Assembly (NCBI GenBank): GCA_902770845.1
Contig: CACXUV010000070.1
Coordinates: 1 to 34,923, forward strand
From: an uncultured Prevotellaceae bacterium
Lineage (GTDB): Bacteria > Bacteroidota > Bacteroidia > Bacteroidales > Bacteroidaceae
Length of the DNA stretch: 34,923 bases
Direction: 5' to 3'
The position numbers and the translations under genes were made by a program. This document shows, in pieces, positions 34,269 to 34,923 of the stretch. The notes below the pieces were generated by a model, which was not told the origin of the DNA, did not search any database, and worked only from the letters and a program-made list of their open reading frames with translations. Within the stretch, counting starts at the first letter, position 1. Each line of letters opens with the position of its first letter.

Positions 34269-34276
34269 CAAAGATA
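34269..34276 (-). promoter_or_regulatory. Possible -7 box for trmD
   Basis: The reverse strand reads TATCTTTG, a TAnnTTTG match whose downstream edge is 10 bp from the trmD ATG. No TTTG at the -33 distance. If used, the mRNA would be nearly leaderless. Confidence 0.35.
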
Positions 34277-34302
34277 ATCATTTTTTAGCATTCCATGGCC
34301 AT

Positions 34303-34923
34303 TTACTGCGCATAAAAGTCTTTGATGGCTGCAATTCTATCCTCTCCAGCTTTTCTTCCCATGTCGTAAACAAGCTTCATCTGATCAGGATTATGCGACA
34401 CATGTCCAATGGGAATCTTCTTTTCTGGCCTGATAACTAAGCAACGCCCTTCGCGTTCAGCATTTCTCACATATTCCAGTTCAGCGTTATATATTTCTGG
34501 GCGTTTTGCCATAGCTTTAATCATGGCAGGATGTTTTCTGAGCGCTATCTTTATGAAAGGCATCAGGTGCGAACGTTGTTTCAGGTAGCCGTCGGGTTGT
34601 GTAAGAATCACTACATTGCGTTGATAGCCCAGTTGCTCAAAACGTTCCAAGGGAATAGAGTCGGTCACACCTCCATCTAACAGTTTATAGCCTTCCAGTT
34701 CCACACATCGCGACACTAAGGGCATTGATGCCGAAGCCCTGATCCAATCGTAAGAATCTGCGTCGGCATTCTCTAATTTCTTATATACAGCCTTTCCATT
34801 GCTTACGTCGGTACATACTACATAAAATTCCATCGGGTTGTTCTGAAAGGCTTCGTTATCAAACTTATCATAGGTTTGGGGCACAATGTGGTAGGCAAAG
34901 TCGGCATTGAAATAGTTGCCTGT
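34303..34923 (-). CDS. Patatin-like phospholipase, C-terminal part
   Basis: The frame is open from the window edge to the stop at 34303, giving 206 residues without the N-terminus. The segment starting GNYFNADFAYHIVPQTYDKF, then NNPMEFYVVCTDVSNGKAVY, WIRASASMPLVSRCVELEGY and KLLDGGVTDSIPLERFEQLG, is the middle and end of a patatin-type acyl hydrolase. The DGG holds the catalytic Asp of the Ser-Asp dyad. The GxSxG serine motif and oxyanion loop would be upstream, off the window. These proteins hydrolyse membrane lipids or acyl esters. The internal GTG at 34884 is not the real start because the frame continues upstream with family-like sequence. Confidence 0.85.
   Translation of the reverse strand, partial: TGNYFNADFAYHIVPQTYDKFDNEAFQNNPMEFYVVCTDVSNGKAVYKKLENADADSYDWIRASASMPLVSRCVELEGYKLLDGGVTDSIPLERFEQLGYQRNVVILTQPDGYLKQRSHLMPFIKIALRKHPAMIKAMAKRPEIYNAELEYVRNAEREGRCLVIRPEKKIPIGHVSHNPDQMKLVYDMGRKAGEDRIAAIKDFYAQ

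Overview
The window is a stretch of bacterial chromosome from the phylum Bacteroidota, most likely order Bacteroidales and Prevotella-like. The evidence is a short 287-residue primary sigma factor of the Bacteroidota type, repeated promoters of the form TTTG-N(19-20)-TAnnTTTG, families largely confined to this phylum (DUF4296, DUF3256, DUF4301, OmpH-like lipoproteins, a cysteine-free TraR/DksA protein), and the pairings leuA-leuC-leuD-second leuA and ileS-dksA-lspA. Nothing in it looks like a phage, plasmid, insertion sequence or CRISPR array. I saw no rRNA or tRNA gene.

Layout. Positions 1-5260 are read leftward: the first 30 codons of nifJ (pyruvate:ferredoxin oxidoreductase), a 49-codon ORF in front of it, and a pepD - lipoprotein - uvrA operon. 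Positions 5338-7068 are read rightward: a small membrane protein, an OmpH/Skp-like lipoprotein, a strong terminator, then ispE starting directly behind that terminator. Positions 7055-10013 hold a leftward operon led by rpoD, in which a secreted protein, an HPr-kinase-like P-loop protein, an S24/S26 peptidase and a PqqD-family protein follow with every junction overlapping (4, 11, 16 and 4 nt).

Positions 10214-13905 are the leucine genes leuA-leuC-leuD. leuD carries an apparent frameshift in a run of ten A. Next is a gene-free stretch of about 690 bp with a 22-nt-period repeat array, then a second LeuA-type synthase with malQ and a HAD phosphatase (14598-19404). leuB is not in the window. Positions 19462-24810 are leftward: a DUF4301 gene with its own promoter, and an aminotransferase - ABC permease - rmuC operon.

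Positions 25068-33593 are rightward: ileS, a DksA-like gene, lspA, a DUF4296 lipoprotein overlapping a short ORF, a nucleoside permease, a DUF151/UVR protein, rsmE and a DUF3256 protein. trmD and a partial patatin-like phospholipase, both leftward, close the window.

Most genes are housekeeping. The best candidates for something little described are the overlapping peptide-modification-like cassette behind rpoD, the leuD poly-A frameshift, the repeat array after leuD, and the 179-nt overlap between the DUF4296 gene and a short conserved-looking ORF. Product names come from reading the translated sequences and recalling family motifs. No database search was run.
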